Source of the DNA: Propionibacteriaceae bacterium
GTDB taxonomy: Bacteria; Actinomycetota; Actinomycetes; Propionibacteriales; Propionibacteriaceae
DNA: 64,000 nucleotides
Direction: 5' to 3'
Assembly: GCA_031266665.1 (NCBI GenBank)
Contig: JAISAO010000024.1
Coordinates: 1-64,000 of the forward strand
Below are positions 1-8,459 of the stretch, piece after piece. How positions within the stretch are numbered: position 1 is the first letter of the stretch; every line of letters starts with the position of its first letter. The position numbers and the translations under genes were made by a program. The notes below the pieces were generated by a model. It worked only from the letters and a program-made list of their open reading frames with translations. It searched no databases and was not told the origin of the DNA.

Positions 1-3000
1 GCGTCCATTCGGCTCTGTCGTCCTCGGCCGTCCAGCCGGTGGGTGGGGCGTCTGCGGCGGCGGGTTGTGGCGGGGTCCAGGGCTCGGCCCAGTCCGATTC
101 TCCGGCGGCGGGTGTCCAACCGGCCTCCGGGGTCCAGTCGGCCGGGGCGGCGGCGTTGTCGATGGTGGCTGGGGCGGTCGCCCAGGGGTCGACGGTTTGG
201 CCGCTTTCGGGCGTCCACTCGGCCTCGGCCGGTTCTCCCGTCCAGTCGGCGGCGGTGCCTTCGGCCGGCGCCCATTCGGTTCCGCTGTCTTCGGGTGTCC
301 ATTCGGCGGCGGTGCCTTCGGCCGGCGCCCATTCGGTTCCGCTGTCTTCGGGTGTCCATTCGGCGGCGGTGCCTTCGGCTGGCGCCCATTCGGCGGTGGC
401 GCCTTCAGTCGTGGCGCCTTCTGTCGTCCATTCGTTCTCGGCCTGTTCCTCCGCCCACTCGCCCCCGACGGTTCCAGGCGCCCATTCGGCGGTGATGCCT
501 TCGGCCGTCCATTCGGTCGTGGTGCCTTCGGGCGCCCAATCGGTTTCGCCGCCTGGGGGCGCCCATTCGGCGGCGTCGGCGGGCGTCCAGTCGGCGGGTG
601 GGGCGGCGTCGGCGGGCTGCGGCGGCGTCCAGGTCTCGGCCCAGTCCGACGCTGCGGCGGCGGGTGTCCAGTCGCTGTCCGGGGTCCAGTCGGCCGGGGC
701 GGCGGCGACTTGGCCGGTGGTCGGCCAGTCCTCGGTCTCGGCTTCGCCCCAGGCGGCCGATTCGGCCTCCGGGACGGTGGAGCCGGTCGGCCAAGGGCCA
801 TCATCCTCGGGCTGTGACGCCCACTCGGTCGGCTGATCGGTTGAGACGCCTGCCGGCGGGGCCGCCCACCGGTCCGGGCCGGACGCCGACCAGACGTCCG
901 CGCCGGCCTCCGCCGCCCAGTCGGCGGTGGCGTCCGGTTGGCCGCGACTCGGCGCCGCCGCCACGCCCGTCGCCGGCCAGGCGGTCGAACCAGTTGGCGG
1001 GGCCGGTTCGACCGGACCGGTTTGCGGAGTCCAGTCCGTGGTGGCAGTGGTCGCGGGGGCAGTCGTATCGGCGGGCGCGGCTGGCGGGCGCCGACGGGCC
1101 GGGGCCGGTGGGACCGCCTCCGGGACCAGAGGAGCGCCGCATTGGAGGCAGAAACGGGCGCCCGGGACGATGGCGGTGCCGCAAACCGGGCACAGCCCGG
1201 CCTGAGGGTGGCCGCCGCTCTCATCCCAGGGTGCGGCGGCGGTCTGGCGGCGGTCGGCCGTGGCGCCGTACCGGGGAGTGGCCCGGTAAGCCGGTTGGGC
1301 CGCTCGGCCGTCCGGCGCTGGGGCGGACGGTGCTTCGGGGGTGTTGGGCCGGTGGTCGAACTCCAGCGTCGGCTGGGCCGGTTGCGGCCGGCCGGCGGCC
1401 GGCGTGGCGGCCTGCCAGTCGGACAACCAACTGGGGTGGGCCGGCGGGGTGGACTTCGGCTCGGCCTCGACCGGCGGGCCGTCCGGCGCCCAGCGCGACG
1501 ACAACTGCGGCGCCCAGCCGGGTGGCGTCGGCCGGTCTGGAGCCGACGGGCTCTCGGCCGTGATTGGATGTCGGTCTGGAGGTGGCGCGTCCGTGGTTGG
1601 GCGGCGGTCTGGGGCCGACACGCTCCCGTCGGTGACCGCTGAGTGTTCGACGTCGGCCTGGCGTCCGGCTGGTCGTGCCGGGGTCGGCTGGACCAGCGGC
1701 GCTGGCTGAGCGCCGGGCGCGCGACCAGGCGGGGCCGCGGAGGCTTGTGCGGTCGGTTGGGGGGTGGGCTCGGACTCGGCCCGTGGTTCGGCGGCGGGCC
1801 GTTGGGAGATGGGGGCGGTCGCGGCGGCGGCCGGGGCTGACTGGGCGAAGGCTGCTGGCCTGGCGGCGGTCGCAGGCGGGAGGGCGTCCGGTGTCTCGGG
1901 GGTCGGTCGCTCGGTCGGCGCCGCCTGGCCGGGCAGTGGGCTCTCGGTCGGTCGGCCACCGCGCCGGGCCGAACCGCGACGGGGCCGGGGAGGCGCGGCC
2001 TCGGCGTCGGACGGCTCTTCCGGGGTTGGGGTCGACGTGGTCCAAGGCGGCGTCAGTTCGCCGCCGGCCGGGGTGGGCCGATCCGAGTCGTCATCGCGCA
2101 AGGCGGCCAATTCCTCGAAGGCCGAGGGCAGCCGCAGCGGCCGGTCGAAATCGGCCGGACCCAGGTCCAGCGGCTCTTGCGCCTCGGCCGCCGAGGCCGT
2201 CCGGCGGCCACGGGCGCCGCTGGCCCCTCGGGCGGGCGCGGTGCTGTCACGGGCGGGCGGGCTGTCAGGCCCTGGTGCGGCGTCGGCTGGCGGGGCGGTC
2301 GGGGCGGGTGTGGTGTCGCGGGCAGGCACAACGGTCGCGGCGCCGCGACGGCGCCGCTGCGGGGCGCTGTCGGGCGTCGGCCGGTCGGCGGTCGGAGTGA
2401 TGACGGTCGGGGCGTTGTCGGCAAACGAAACTTCCCTTGAGGCGGCGGGCGAGGCCGCTGGGGTTTCTTCCAGGGCGGCGGGCGGCGGGGTCTCTCCCGG
2501 GGTGAGGCGCCTCTTCCGGGGCGGTCGCCGCGGCGGCTCCCGCTCGGGGACGGGCTCGGGCGGCGGGGCGGGTGTCGGCGGCGCGGGACGGGCGGGCCTG
2601 GCCGGACGGGAACTGGTGGCGGGCCGACGGCGTGGTGTCGGACCGGCGGCCAAGGTGGCGGCTTGGTCCGGTTGGTCCGGGGGGAACTCATCGGTCGGAG
2701 CGTTGGTCGGCGCGGGTCGACCAGTCGGCGGGGCGGTTCGACGCCGCTGGTCGGTGGTCGGTCGCCGCAGATCGTCGGCCGACTCGTTCCCCGGAACCGG
2801 TCCGTCGACAGCTGGCGGCCTTGGGCCGGAGTCGACCGCTCCCGGCCGACGGGGTGGGCGCTCGGCCGACCTGGGCCGGAGGGGTGAGCCCTCGCCGCCA
2901 ACTGGAGGGGCCGCCTCCGGGCGACCGGTTGATGGCCCGAATTCCCCGGCCGGCCGGGTCGAGGTTCGAGACCGGTCTGGCGTGGTCGGGGTCGGCCGCC

Positions 3001-4267
3001 GGGGCGCGGTGTCCGGAAGGTTCGGGACAGGACGGGACGGCGTCCGGCGCGCGTCCGGCTGAGTCGCGTCCGGCTGGGGTGCGGTGCCCGGAACGCTCGG
3101 GACAGGATGGGACGGCGTCCGGCGCGCGTCCGGTTGGGGCGCGGCGGCTGGGGCGAGACGTCGGGAGGGCGCCGGGGGAGAGCCCTCCGGGATTGGGTCG
3201 AAGGCCGACCGCGCAGCCGCTGCGGCTGGAGGGTCGGATGGTCTGGGGCGCGGCGCCCCGGGACTCTCGGCGTTGGGGCGGGTTGGGGTCAGGCGGCGGG
3301 GTCGTTGGCCGGGCTCGTCTGGGCGGGGCAAGGCGATGGTGGGTTCGGCGGCGTGGGGCGGCGGCAGAGCGATGGTGGGTTCAGCGGCGGAGGGCGGCGG
3401 CAGAGCGACGGTGGGCTCGAAGGCTCCGGCTTGGAGCCGTCGGCGGCCGGTCGGCACTTGGCCTTGGCGGGTCGGCACTTGGCTGGGGCGAGTTGGTGCG
3501 GCGTCATCGACCGGCAGACGCCGATAGGCCGTGGGGGGCGCCTCGGCCGGCCAGTCGCCACCTGGTTGGCCGGCCTGGACGCCCCGGGGCCGGTGTGGCG
3601 CGGTTGACCGGTCGGCGGCGGGCGGGCGCTGCCCGGAATCGGCGGCGGGGGAGCGTCGTCCGGGCTCGGGGGCGGCGCTGGCGGGCGGGCGCCGCCCGGA
3701 ATCGGGGATGCCTGGCGGGCGCTGCCCGTAATCGGCGGCGGCGGGCGGGCGTCGTCCGGGTTCGGCGGCGGGGCGGCGCTCGGCCGCCCCCGGGACTCGG
3801 CCGCCCGTTGGCGAGGGCTCGTGGTGGGGCTGTGGCCCCGTGCGGGAGGCTGATTCCGCCGGGGGCGGTGGCCCCGCGCGGCCCAATCGTGGGCCCGAGG
3901 TCTCGGCCGGGCCGGCGGGCGGTCGCAGACGGCGTGAGGCCTCCGGATCGGTCGGCCGATCAGTGGCGCCGGCGGCGGATCGGGGGGCCGCCGGGGCACC
4001 GGTCGGACGGCCGTCGGGCTCCGGGCGGGGCGGCCGAGATTGGTCGCCCGACGGCCGGCGGGTCAGGTCGGGCGCCGTCGGGGGCAGGGGAGGGCGGGGG
4101 ACGCGCGGCTGCCTCGGCTGGGAGGCGGCGGACTCGGGGCCGACTTGGCGCACACCGCCTGAGGCCGGGCCGGCGGCGGGAAGGGTCAGAGGGGTCTCGT
4201 CCGGGGTCCGGGGGGCGGTCGCGCCGTCCGGGCGGGGACGGCCCGGGCGCTTCCCGTCTGCGTCCAT
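1..4267 (-). CDS. Giant disordered zinc-ribbon protein, C-terminus beyond window
   Basis: On the minus strand one frame is open from an ATG at 4267 to the window edge, about 1,422 codons; I checked every tta/cta/tca on the plus strand and none falls in this frame. AGAGAGG precedes the start. Residues 1 to about 1,000 are rich in Pro, Ala, Arg, Ser and Thr and look disordered. Residues 1026-1043 form a zinc knuckle, CPVC-x10-CLQC. After it the chain becomes acidic and Trp-rich, with many EWTPE / EWAPAEG units, including a 19-residue unit repeated near the window edge. Long frames on the plus strand here are shadows of this repetitive GC-rich gene. The function is unknown; the zinc ribbon plus low-complexity arms would suit an envelope-associated or scaffold protein, but any catalytic domain would lie outside the window. 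Confidence 0.85.
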   Translation of the reverse strand, partial: MDADGKRPGRPRPDGATAPRTPDETPLTLPAAGPASGGVRQVGPESAASQPRQPRVPRPPLPPTAPDLTRRPSGDQSRPPRPEPDGRPTGAPAAPRSAAGATDRPTDPEASRRLRPPAGPAETSGPRLGRAGPPPPAESASRTGPQPHHEPSPTGGRVPGAAERRPAAEPGRRPPAAADYGQRPPGIPDSGRRPPASAAPEPGRRSPAADSGQRPPAADRSTAPHRPRGVQAGQPGGDWPAEAPPTAYRRLPVDDAAPTRPSQVPTRQGQVPTGRRRLQAGAFEPTVALPPPSAAEPTIALPPPHAAEPTIALPRPDEPGQRPRRLTPTRPNAESPGAPRPRPSDPPAAAAARSAFDPIPEGSPPAPSRRLAPAAAPQPDARRTPSHPVPSVPGTAPQPDATQPDARRTPSRPVPNLPDTAPRRPTPTTPDRSRTSTRPAGEFGPSTGRPEAAPPVGGEGSPLRPRSAERPPRRPGAVDSGPRPPAVDGPVPGNESADDLRRPTTDQRRRTAPPTGRPAPTNAPTDEFPPDQPDQAATLAAGPTPRRRPATSSRPARPARPAPPTPAPPPEPVPEREPPRRPPRKRRLTPGETPPPAALEETPAASPAASREVSFADNAPTVITPTADRPTPDSAPQRRRRGAATVVPARDTTPAPTAPPADAAPGPDSPPARDSTAPARGASGARGRRTASAAEAQEPLDLGPADFDRPLRLPSAFEELAALRDDDSDRPTPAGGELTPPWTTSTPTPEEPSDAEAAPPRPRRGSARRGGRPTESPLPGQAAPTERPTPETPDALPPATAARPAAFAQSAPAAAATAPISQRPAAEPRAESEPTPQPTAQASAAPPGRAPGAQPAPLVQPTPARPAGRQADVEHSAVTDGSVSAPDRRPTTDAPPPDRHPITAESPSAPDRPTPPGWAPQLSSRWAPDGPPVEAEPKSTPPAHPSWLSDWQAATPAAGRPQPAQPTLEFDHRPNTPEAPSAPAPDGRAAQPAYRATPRYGATADRRQTAAAPWDESGGHPQAGLCPVCGTAIVPGARFCLQCGAPLVPEAVPPAPARRRPPAAPADTTAPATTATTDWTPQTGPVEPAPPTGSTAWPATGVAAAPSRGQPDATADWAAEAGADVWSASGPDRWAAPPAGVSTDQPTEWASQPEDDGPWPTGSTVPEAESAAWGEAETEDWPTTGQVAAAPADWTPDSDWTPAAAASDWAETWTPPQPADAAPPADWTPADAAEWAPPGGETDWAPEGTTTEWTAEGITAEWAPGTVGGEWAEEQAENEWTTEGATTEGATAEWAPAEGTAAEWTPEDSGTEWAPAEGTAAEWTPEDSGTEWAPAEGTAADWTGEPAEAEWTPESGQTVDPWATAPATIDNAAAPADWTPEAGWTPAAGESDWAEPWTPPQPAAADAPPTGWTAEDDRAEWT
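241..400 (-). repeat. 57-bp in-frame tandem repeat in giant protein
   Basis: Two nearly identical 57-bp units (starts near 248 and 305, a third partial near 362) encode a 19-residue Trp/Glu/Pro unit. The period is a multiple of three, so copy-number change keeps the frame. Confidence 0.85.
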
Positions 4268-4367
4268 GGACACCTCTCTATGACACGACGATCCGGTGAT
4301 ATCAGAGTCATCGTAATCGGCCGAGCCCCCTCGCGGCGACAGCTAATGACTTTACAGGGTCGAGCGA

Positions 4368-4471
4368 CCGGGCAGAAGTCCCCTTGCGGCCGGACTGGGC
4401 CGCCGTCACGCCTCGTCATCCCGGACTCGATCCGGGCAGAAGTCCCCTTGCGGTCGGACTGGGCCGCCGTC
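4368..4471. repeat. 40-bp direct repeat pair flanking a REP-like palindrome
   Basis: 4368-4407 and 4432-4471 are the same 40 bp with one mismatch (core GGCAGAAGTCCCCTTGCGG). Between them, CCCGGA-ctcga-TCCGGG (4420-4436) is a REP-like palindrome preceded by GTCAT, the same type as at 27904-27920. The segment is noncoding and lies between the start of the giant gene and tRNA-Ser. Confidence 0.8.
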
Positions 4472-4518
4472 GACGGACTGTCACTAGATGTAAGTCGACG
4501 GGCTGTCACTAGATGTAA
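4469..4518. repeat. 25-bp tandem duplication containing CACTAGATGTAA
   Basis: 4469-4493 and 4494-4518 differ at one base. Each carries GACTGTC or GGCTGTC followed by ACTAGATGTAA. Downstream, GACAGTCC (near 4530) is the inverse of GGACTGTC in the first unit, so a hairpin is possible. ACTAGATGTA also occurs near 34299, before the nrdD riboswitch. No gene is visible between 4268 and 4605. Confidence 0.7.
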
Positions 4519-4605
4519 TGGGTAATGGCGACAGTCCACTAAGTGTCGGTTGGGGGTGGCACAGAGTCGCCCGACACGGCGGGCGGCGAAACTATGGTTC
4601 ACGAG

Positions 4606-4696
4606 CGGAGGCGGTGGGATTCGAACCCACGAGAGGGTACAAGCCCTCAACCCGCTTAGCAGGCGGGCGCCATAGACCTAACTAGGCGACGCCTCC
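4606..4696 (-). tRNA. tRNA-Ser (anticodon GCU)
   Basis: The minus strand folds as a class II tRNA of 91 nt. GGAGGCG pairs perfectly with CGCCTCC to make the acceptor stem. The anticodon arm CCCGC-CTGCTAA-GCGGG gives anticodon GCT, a long variable arm follows (GAGGG...CCCTC), and the T arm contains GGTTCGAATCC. G73 suits serine. CCA is not encoded. This tRNA reads AGC/AGU codons. Confidence 0.95.
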
Positions 4697-4872
4697 TCCG
4701 TCGGCCGGCCCAGTGTAGCCGTCCGGGGAAAGGCGATCAAAGCCCGAGGCCAGGGATACTCGCCAGGGGCGCCATGGCGGCTGACAGGGGCTGGCCCGAT
4801 CTAGTAGAGTCACGACGGGACGGTTTTGCGGTGGTCGGCCTTCGGCTAGTGCCGTTCGACCACCAACCACCG

Positions 4873-4886
4873 TTGGTGATCACCAA
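4873..4886. promoter_or_regulatory. Perfect 14-bp palindrome upstream of surface-protein gene
   Basis: TTGGTGATCACCAA is an uninterrupted palindrome ending 18 bp before the ATG at 4905. Its position suits an operator or a transcript-start element. The regulator is unknown. Confidence 0.45.
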
Positions 4887-4904
4887 TGCTTTTGAGGATG
4901 CGAC

Positions 4905-6092
4905 ATGCGGAGAATCTTTGCCTCGCTGGCCGTGGCCGCGACCATTGTGGCGCTGGCCTGGGCGGCCGCGCCGGCTCAGGCCGCCAGCGTGGCCGGCCGG
5001 GGCGACATCGCCGAGGTGGCGGTCTCGCCCGACCTCAACTGCGGTCTCAGTCTGAACGGCTTCGGCCAGGCCTTCGTCAACGGCAACGGCTGTGGCACCG
5101 TCGTGGCCTCCCACGGCAATATCTCCCGGCCGTCCAGTCTCCCGGTCGGCCAGCCGCCGGCCGCCAGCTCCTCTTGGGTCGTGTCCAGCCAGGTGACGGG
5201 CGGCTCCGGCAGCCGCTCCGACCCCTTCACCATCACCACTGTGGTCCGCGCCTGGGGCCTGGTGGCCACCCAGGTCGATGTCTTCGCCGCCGACGAGTCC
5301 TACTACCAGACCACGTTGACGGTGGCCAACACGGCCCAGCAGGCCACCAACTTGGTGGTCTACCACCTGGCCAGTTGCGCCGGCCAGAGCTACGGCGAGT
5401 GGGCCTCCGGCGTGACCGTCGGCTGCCGCGCCGCCACCGGTTCGGCCTACGACTCCCGGGCCCAGGGGATCCAGTTCTCCAGCGTCAACGCCTCCGGTCT
5501 CTACGGCTCCAGCGCCGATCTGTGGAGCGCCGTCGAGGCCCGTCGGCTATTCGCCAACTCGGCCGGTTCCGGCGCCGCTGGCGACGGCGCCATCGGGCTC
5601 TCCTGGTCGACCCAGCTCGACGCCTTGGACGCCCTCGGCAACTGCCCCAGAGGTGGTCGCTGCTCCGCCAGCTTCACCATGACCACGGCCTTCCAGCGTC
5701 CGGTGGTCGAGCCCCAGCCTCAGCCCGAGGTCGTCAACCCGTCGGCCAACGTCGGACAGCCGGCCCAGGCCAACCCGGTCGCCCCGGTCAACCAAGCCCC
5801 GGTCAACCAGGTCCCGACCAACCAGAACCCGGCGGACGACGACGCGGCCGACCCCCAAGAGGCCGACCCCAGCCCAACCCCCAGCCCCAGCCCGACGCTG
5901 GCCAAGCCCGGCCCGCTGGGGGCAGCCGCCTCCTCCGCCACGCCGACCCCGGTCAGCCCCCAGGGCGAGACCGGCCAGTCGGTCGGCCAGCGCCTGCTCG
6001 ACTCCCCCTGGTCCTACGCCGCTGTTGGCGTCCTCGGCCTGGGCGGATTCGCCAGCGCCTCGGTCCTACGCCGCCACGGACGGCCCGAGTGA
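4905..6092 (+). CDS. Secreted, C-terminally membrane-anchored surface protein
   Basis: The 395-residue product has a typical signal peptide (MRRIF, hydrophobic core, AQA|AS cleavage). An ectodomain of roughly 240 residues, rich in Ser, Thr, Gly and Asn and with several cysteines, follows. A Pro/Gln/Asn/Ala linker (about residues 265-350) repeats NQ-P-V units. The C-terminal helix near residues 366-386 ends in RRHGRPE, which looks like a tail anchor rather than an LPXTG sorting signal. GAGGA six bases before the ATG fixes the start. The gene stands alone, downstream of the divergent tRNA. I recognise no catalytic domain; it is probably a cell-envelope protein exposed outside the membrane. Confidence 0.75.
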   Translation: MRRIFASLAVAATIVALAWAAAPAQAASVAGRGDIAEVAVSPDLNCGLSLNGFGQAFVNGNGCGTVVASHGNISRPSSLPVGQPPAASSSWVVSSQVTGGSGSRSDPFTITTVVRAWGLVATQVDVFAADESYYQTTLTVANTAQQATNLVVYHLASCAGQSYGEWASGVTVGCRAATGSAYDSRAQGIQFSSVNASGLYGSSADLWSAVEARRLFANSAGSGAAGDGAIGLSWSTQLDALDALGNCPRGGRCSASFTMTTAFQRPVVEPQPQPEVVNPSANVGQPAQANPVAPVNQAPVNQVPTNQNPADDDAADPQEADPSPTPSPSPTLAKPGPLGAAASSATPTPVSPQGETGQSVGQRLLDSPWSYAAVGVLGLGGFASASVLRRHGRPE

Positions 6093-6146
6093 GTCCCGTC
6101 CGCGCCCGGGTCCGGCTCAAGCGCCCGTCCGCGGAGGGATCCCTGA

Positions 6147-7676
6147 ATGTCGCTTGAGCTGGTTCTGCTGATCGGCGCGCTGGTTCTGCTGGCCGCCGTG
6201 GTGGTGGCTAAATTGGGCGACCGCTTGGGATTGCCGGCGCTGCTGTTGTTCCTGGCCCTGGGTGTGGTGCTCCAGGTGGTGGGCGCCCGACTGGACCCGC
6301 CGTTCAACCTGACGGACGGCCAACTGGCCCACGACCTGGGCTTCGCCGCCCTCATCTTTATCCTGATCGAGGGCGGCCTGTCGACTCGCTGGGAAGACAT
6401 CAAATCGGCCATCATGCCGGCCGTCTTATTGGCCTCGGGCGGCGTCCTGCTCGGCATCGTGGTCCAGGCCAGCTTCGGCCGCCTGGTCCTGGGCCTGCCC
6501 ATCGCCGTGGCCGTGCTAGTGGCCGCCATCATGACTCCGACCGACTCGGCGGCCGTCTTCTCCGTCCTGCGCCACGTCCCCATCCCGGCCCGGCTGCGGT
6601 CCGTCCTGGAGGGCGAGTCCGGCCTCAACGACGCCCCCGCCGTCTTGTTGACCATCGCCGCCACCCACCTGGCCATGGGCACCGAGGAGATCGGCCTGGG
6701 TCTGTTGGTGACCGGGGCCGAGATCCTGGGCGAGCTGATCGGCGGCATCGCCTTGGGCGTGGCCTTCGGGGCCGTCGGCGTCTTCATCCTGCGCCAGGTG
6801 GCCCTGCCCTCGTCCGGGCTGTACCCGCTGGCCTCGATCGGCTGGGCCATCGTGGCCTACGGCTTGGGCTCGCTGGCCCACGTCTCCGGCTTCGCCGCCG
6901 TTTACACCTGCGCCGTCGTCCTGGGCAACGGCAAGCTGCCCCACCGCCACGCCACCCGCTCCTTCGCCGAGGGGGTCGGCTGGGTGGCCCAGATCGGCCT
7001 GTTCGTCATGTTGGGGCTGCTGTCCGACGTCACCCGGATCACCTGGCGCGACGTCGGCGTGGCCATCGCCGGCGGCCTGTTCTTGACCTTCGTCGTCCGG
7101 CCGCTGACGGTCCTGGTCTGCACGGCTGGCGTCGGACTGGGCCGACGAGAGAAACTATTCCTGTCTTGGGGCGGCCTGCGGGGGGCGGTCCCCATCATCT
7201 TGGCCACCATCCCGATGGCCATGGGCCTGTCCAACGCCAACTCGGTCTTTGACCTGACCTTCGTGGCCGTCATCGTCTTGACCATCTTGAACGGGCCGAC
7301 TCTGCCCTGGGTGGCCAACAAGCTCGGCCTGATGGGCGAGCCGGACGAGCTCGACATCGAGGTGGCGCCGCTGGAGCAGATCGAGGCCGTGATGGTCCAG
7401 ATCCGGGTGGCGGCCGACTCCCAGTTGCACGGCGTGGCCGTGCGCGAGCTGCGCCTGCCGACCAACACCTCGGTCAGCCTGATCATCCGGGGCGACCAGA
7501 TGTTCGCCCCCCACGGCCGTGACCTGATCAAGTCCGGCGACCAAATTCTGATTGTCACTCCGTCCGCCCAGCGGGCCCAGGTCGAGCATCGCCTCAAACT
7601 GGTCGGCCGGGCCGGCCGGCTGGCCAGTTGGGCCCAGGCCGGACGCCGCTGGCTGGAGGCGGAAGAGGTCTCGTGA
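6147..7676 (+). CDS. CPA1-type cation (K+/Na+)/proton antiporter with TrkA-C domain
   Basis: The 509-residue protein has about 12 hydrophobic segments through residue 400, with the family pattern (MTPTDSAAVFSVLR, LEGESGLNDAPAVLLT, SWGGLRGAVPIILA) of NhaP2/CvrA antiporters. A cytosolic TrkA_C/RCK-C domain (about 415-490, IRVAADSQLHGVAVRELRLP...) follows. Such proteins exchange K+ or Na+ for H+ across the plasma membrane, with the C-domain sensing ligand or redox state. GGAGGGA precedes the ATG. The ion cannot be decided from sequence alone. The last codons lie inside a short tandem repeat that continues past the stop. Confidence 0.85.
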   Translation: MSLELVLLIGALVLLAAVVVAKLGDRLGLPALLLFLALGVVLQVVGARLDPPFNLTDGQLAHDLGFAALIFILIEGGLSTRWEDIKSAIMPAVLLASGGVLLGIVVQASFGRLVLGLPIAVAVLVAAIMTPTDSAAVFSVLRHVPIPARLRSVLEGESGLNDAPAVLLTIAATHLAMGTEEIGLGLLVTGAEILGELIGGIALGVAFGAVGVFILRQVALPSSGLYPLASIGWAIVAYGLGSLAHVSGFAAVYTCAVVLGNGKLPHRHATRSFAEGVGWVAQIGLFVMLGLLSDVTRITWRDVGVAIAGGLFLTFVVRPLTVLVCTAGVGLGRREKLFLSWGGLRGAVPIILATIPMAMGLSNANSVFDLTFVAVIVLTILNGPTLPWVANKLGLMGEPDELDIEVAPLEQIEAVMVQIRVAADSQLHGVAVRELRLPTNTSVSLIIRGDQMFAPHGRDLIKSGDQILIVTPSAQRAQVEHRLKLVGRAGRLASWAQAGRRWLEAEEVS

Positions 7677-7760
7677 TCGGGTCAACGTGACTCAGGTCTC
7701 GTGATCGGAGTCACGTGGGTCTCGTGATCGGGGGTCTCGTGTTGGGTCCTCGTGATTCAG
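7667..7760. repeat. Degenerate tandem GGTCTCGTGATCGG repeats
   Basis: The 14-bp motif occurs at 7667, 7695 and 7718, with diverged copies at 7733 and 7746. The first copy contains the antiporter stop codon (TCG TGA), so the repeat probably grew out of the 3' end of that gene. It fills most of the spacer between the convergent antiporter and LytR_C genes. Confidence 0.75.
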
Positions 7761-7771
7761 ACCCCGTTGGC

Positions 7772-8356
7772 TCAGGCCGGGGCCTCGCCCTCGGTCTGAG
7801 CCTCGCTCCCGCCCTCGGCCGAGGCCTCGTCGGCCGGCGGGCTGGGCTGAGGGGAGCCCGACGGCGGCACACAGACCTGGCCCGACGGTATGGCCCAAGA
7901 GGCGGGCCGGTCGGCCGTCAGCAGGCCCCCGGCCTCGCCCACCAAGACGTCGACCGAGTGGTCGGCGCGGCCGTCCGCCCGGACCGTGGACTTGGCGAAC
8001 CAGCTCTGGACGAATAAGACCTCGGGGCTGTCTTCGGCCACGCCGACGATGACTGTGTCGTGGATCGGCTCGTCCGTGTTGGCGGTCGTGGTGACGATGA
8101 AGCCGGACTCTTTGAGATAGCTGGACACCTCCGTCGCCCGCCCCCGGATGGAGCCGCCGTTGTACACCCGGACGATGACGTTGGCCGGTTGTAGCTCGGT
8201 CAAGGCCACTGTCACACAGGGATCCGGCGGCGGCGTCCACCGCCCGGTGACGATCAGGCGGTAGCCCCCGTAGGCGCCGGCCCCGAGCAGGGCCAACAGG
8301 ACGATCAGGGCGAGGGGCGTCTTGAAACTGAGTCGTCGCCGCCGTCTCTCCGCCAC
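7772..8356 (-). CDS. Membrane protein with LytR_C domain
   Basis: The product is 194 residues: a short Arg-rich N-terminus (MAERRRRRLSF), one membrane helix (about 14-33), then a LytR_C-type domain (VRVYNGGSIRGRATEVSSYLKESGF..., about 62-150) and an acidic Ser/Glu tail. In actinobacteria this domain follows LytR-CpsA-Psr catalytic domains or stands alone in small envelope proteins; no LCP catalytic domain is present. It should face the outside. The start is GTG, with AAGGGGGA upstream. It is divergent from lysS across about 100 bp. Confidence 0.8.
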   Translation of the reverse strand: MAERRRRRLSFKTPLALIVLLALLGAGAYGGYRLIVTGRWTPPPDPCVTVALTELQPANVIVRVYNGGSIRGRATEVSSYLKESGFIVTTTANTDEPIHDTVIVGVAEDSPEVLFVQSWFAKSTVRADGRADHSVDVLVGEAGGLLTADRPASWAIPSGQVCVPPSGSPQPSPPADEASAEGGSEAQTEGEAPA

Positions 8357-8459
8357 GGAATCCCCCTTTCGCCGCCTATTCGCCGGATGCGCCGGTCAGC
8401 CTACCAACGCCCGCCCGCCCGGCCGGTTCCGTGCGGACGTCGGCCTATCCTTGGTCTTT

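Noticed and set aside
39-4299. Several long plus-strand frames and other minus-strand frames between 39 and 4299
   Set aside because: They are shadows of the continuous minus-strand frame; their translations are Arg- or Gly-rich noise, while the minus frame has a start signal, a zinc knuckle and regular repeats.
4606-4696. Integration site of a mobile island at tRNA-Ser
   Set aside because: Repeats lie nearby, but I found no duplicate of the tRNA 3' end and no integrase gene in the window.
8322-8459. Longer N-terminus for lysS
   Set aside because: It overlaps the divergent LytR_C gene and its promoter region, and the extra residues do not resemble lysyl-tRNA synthetases.
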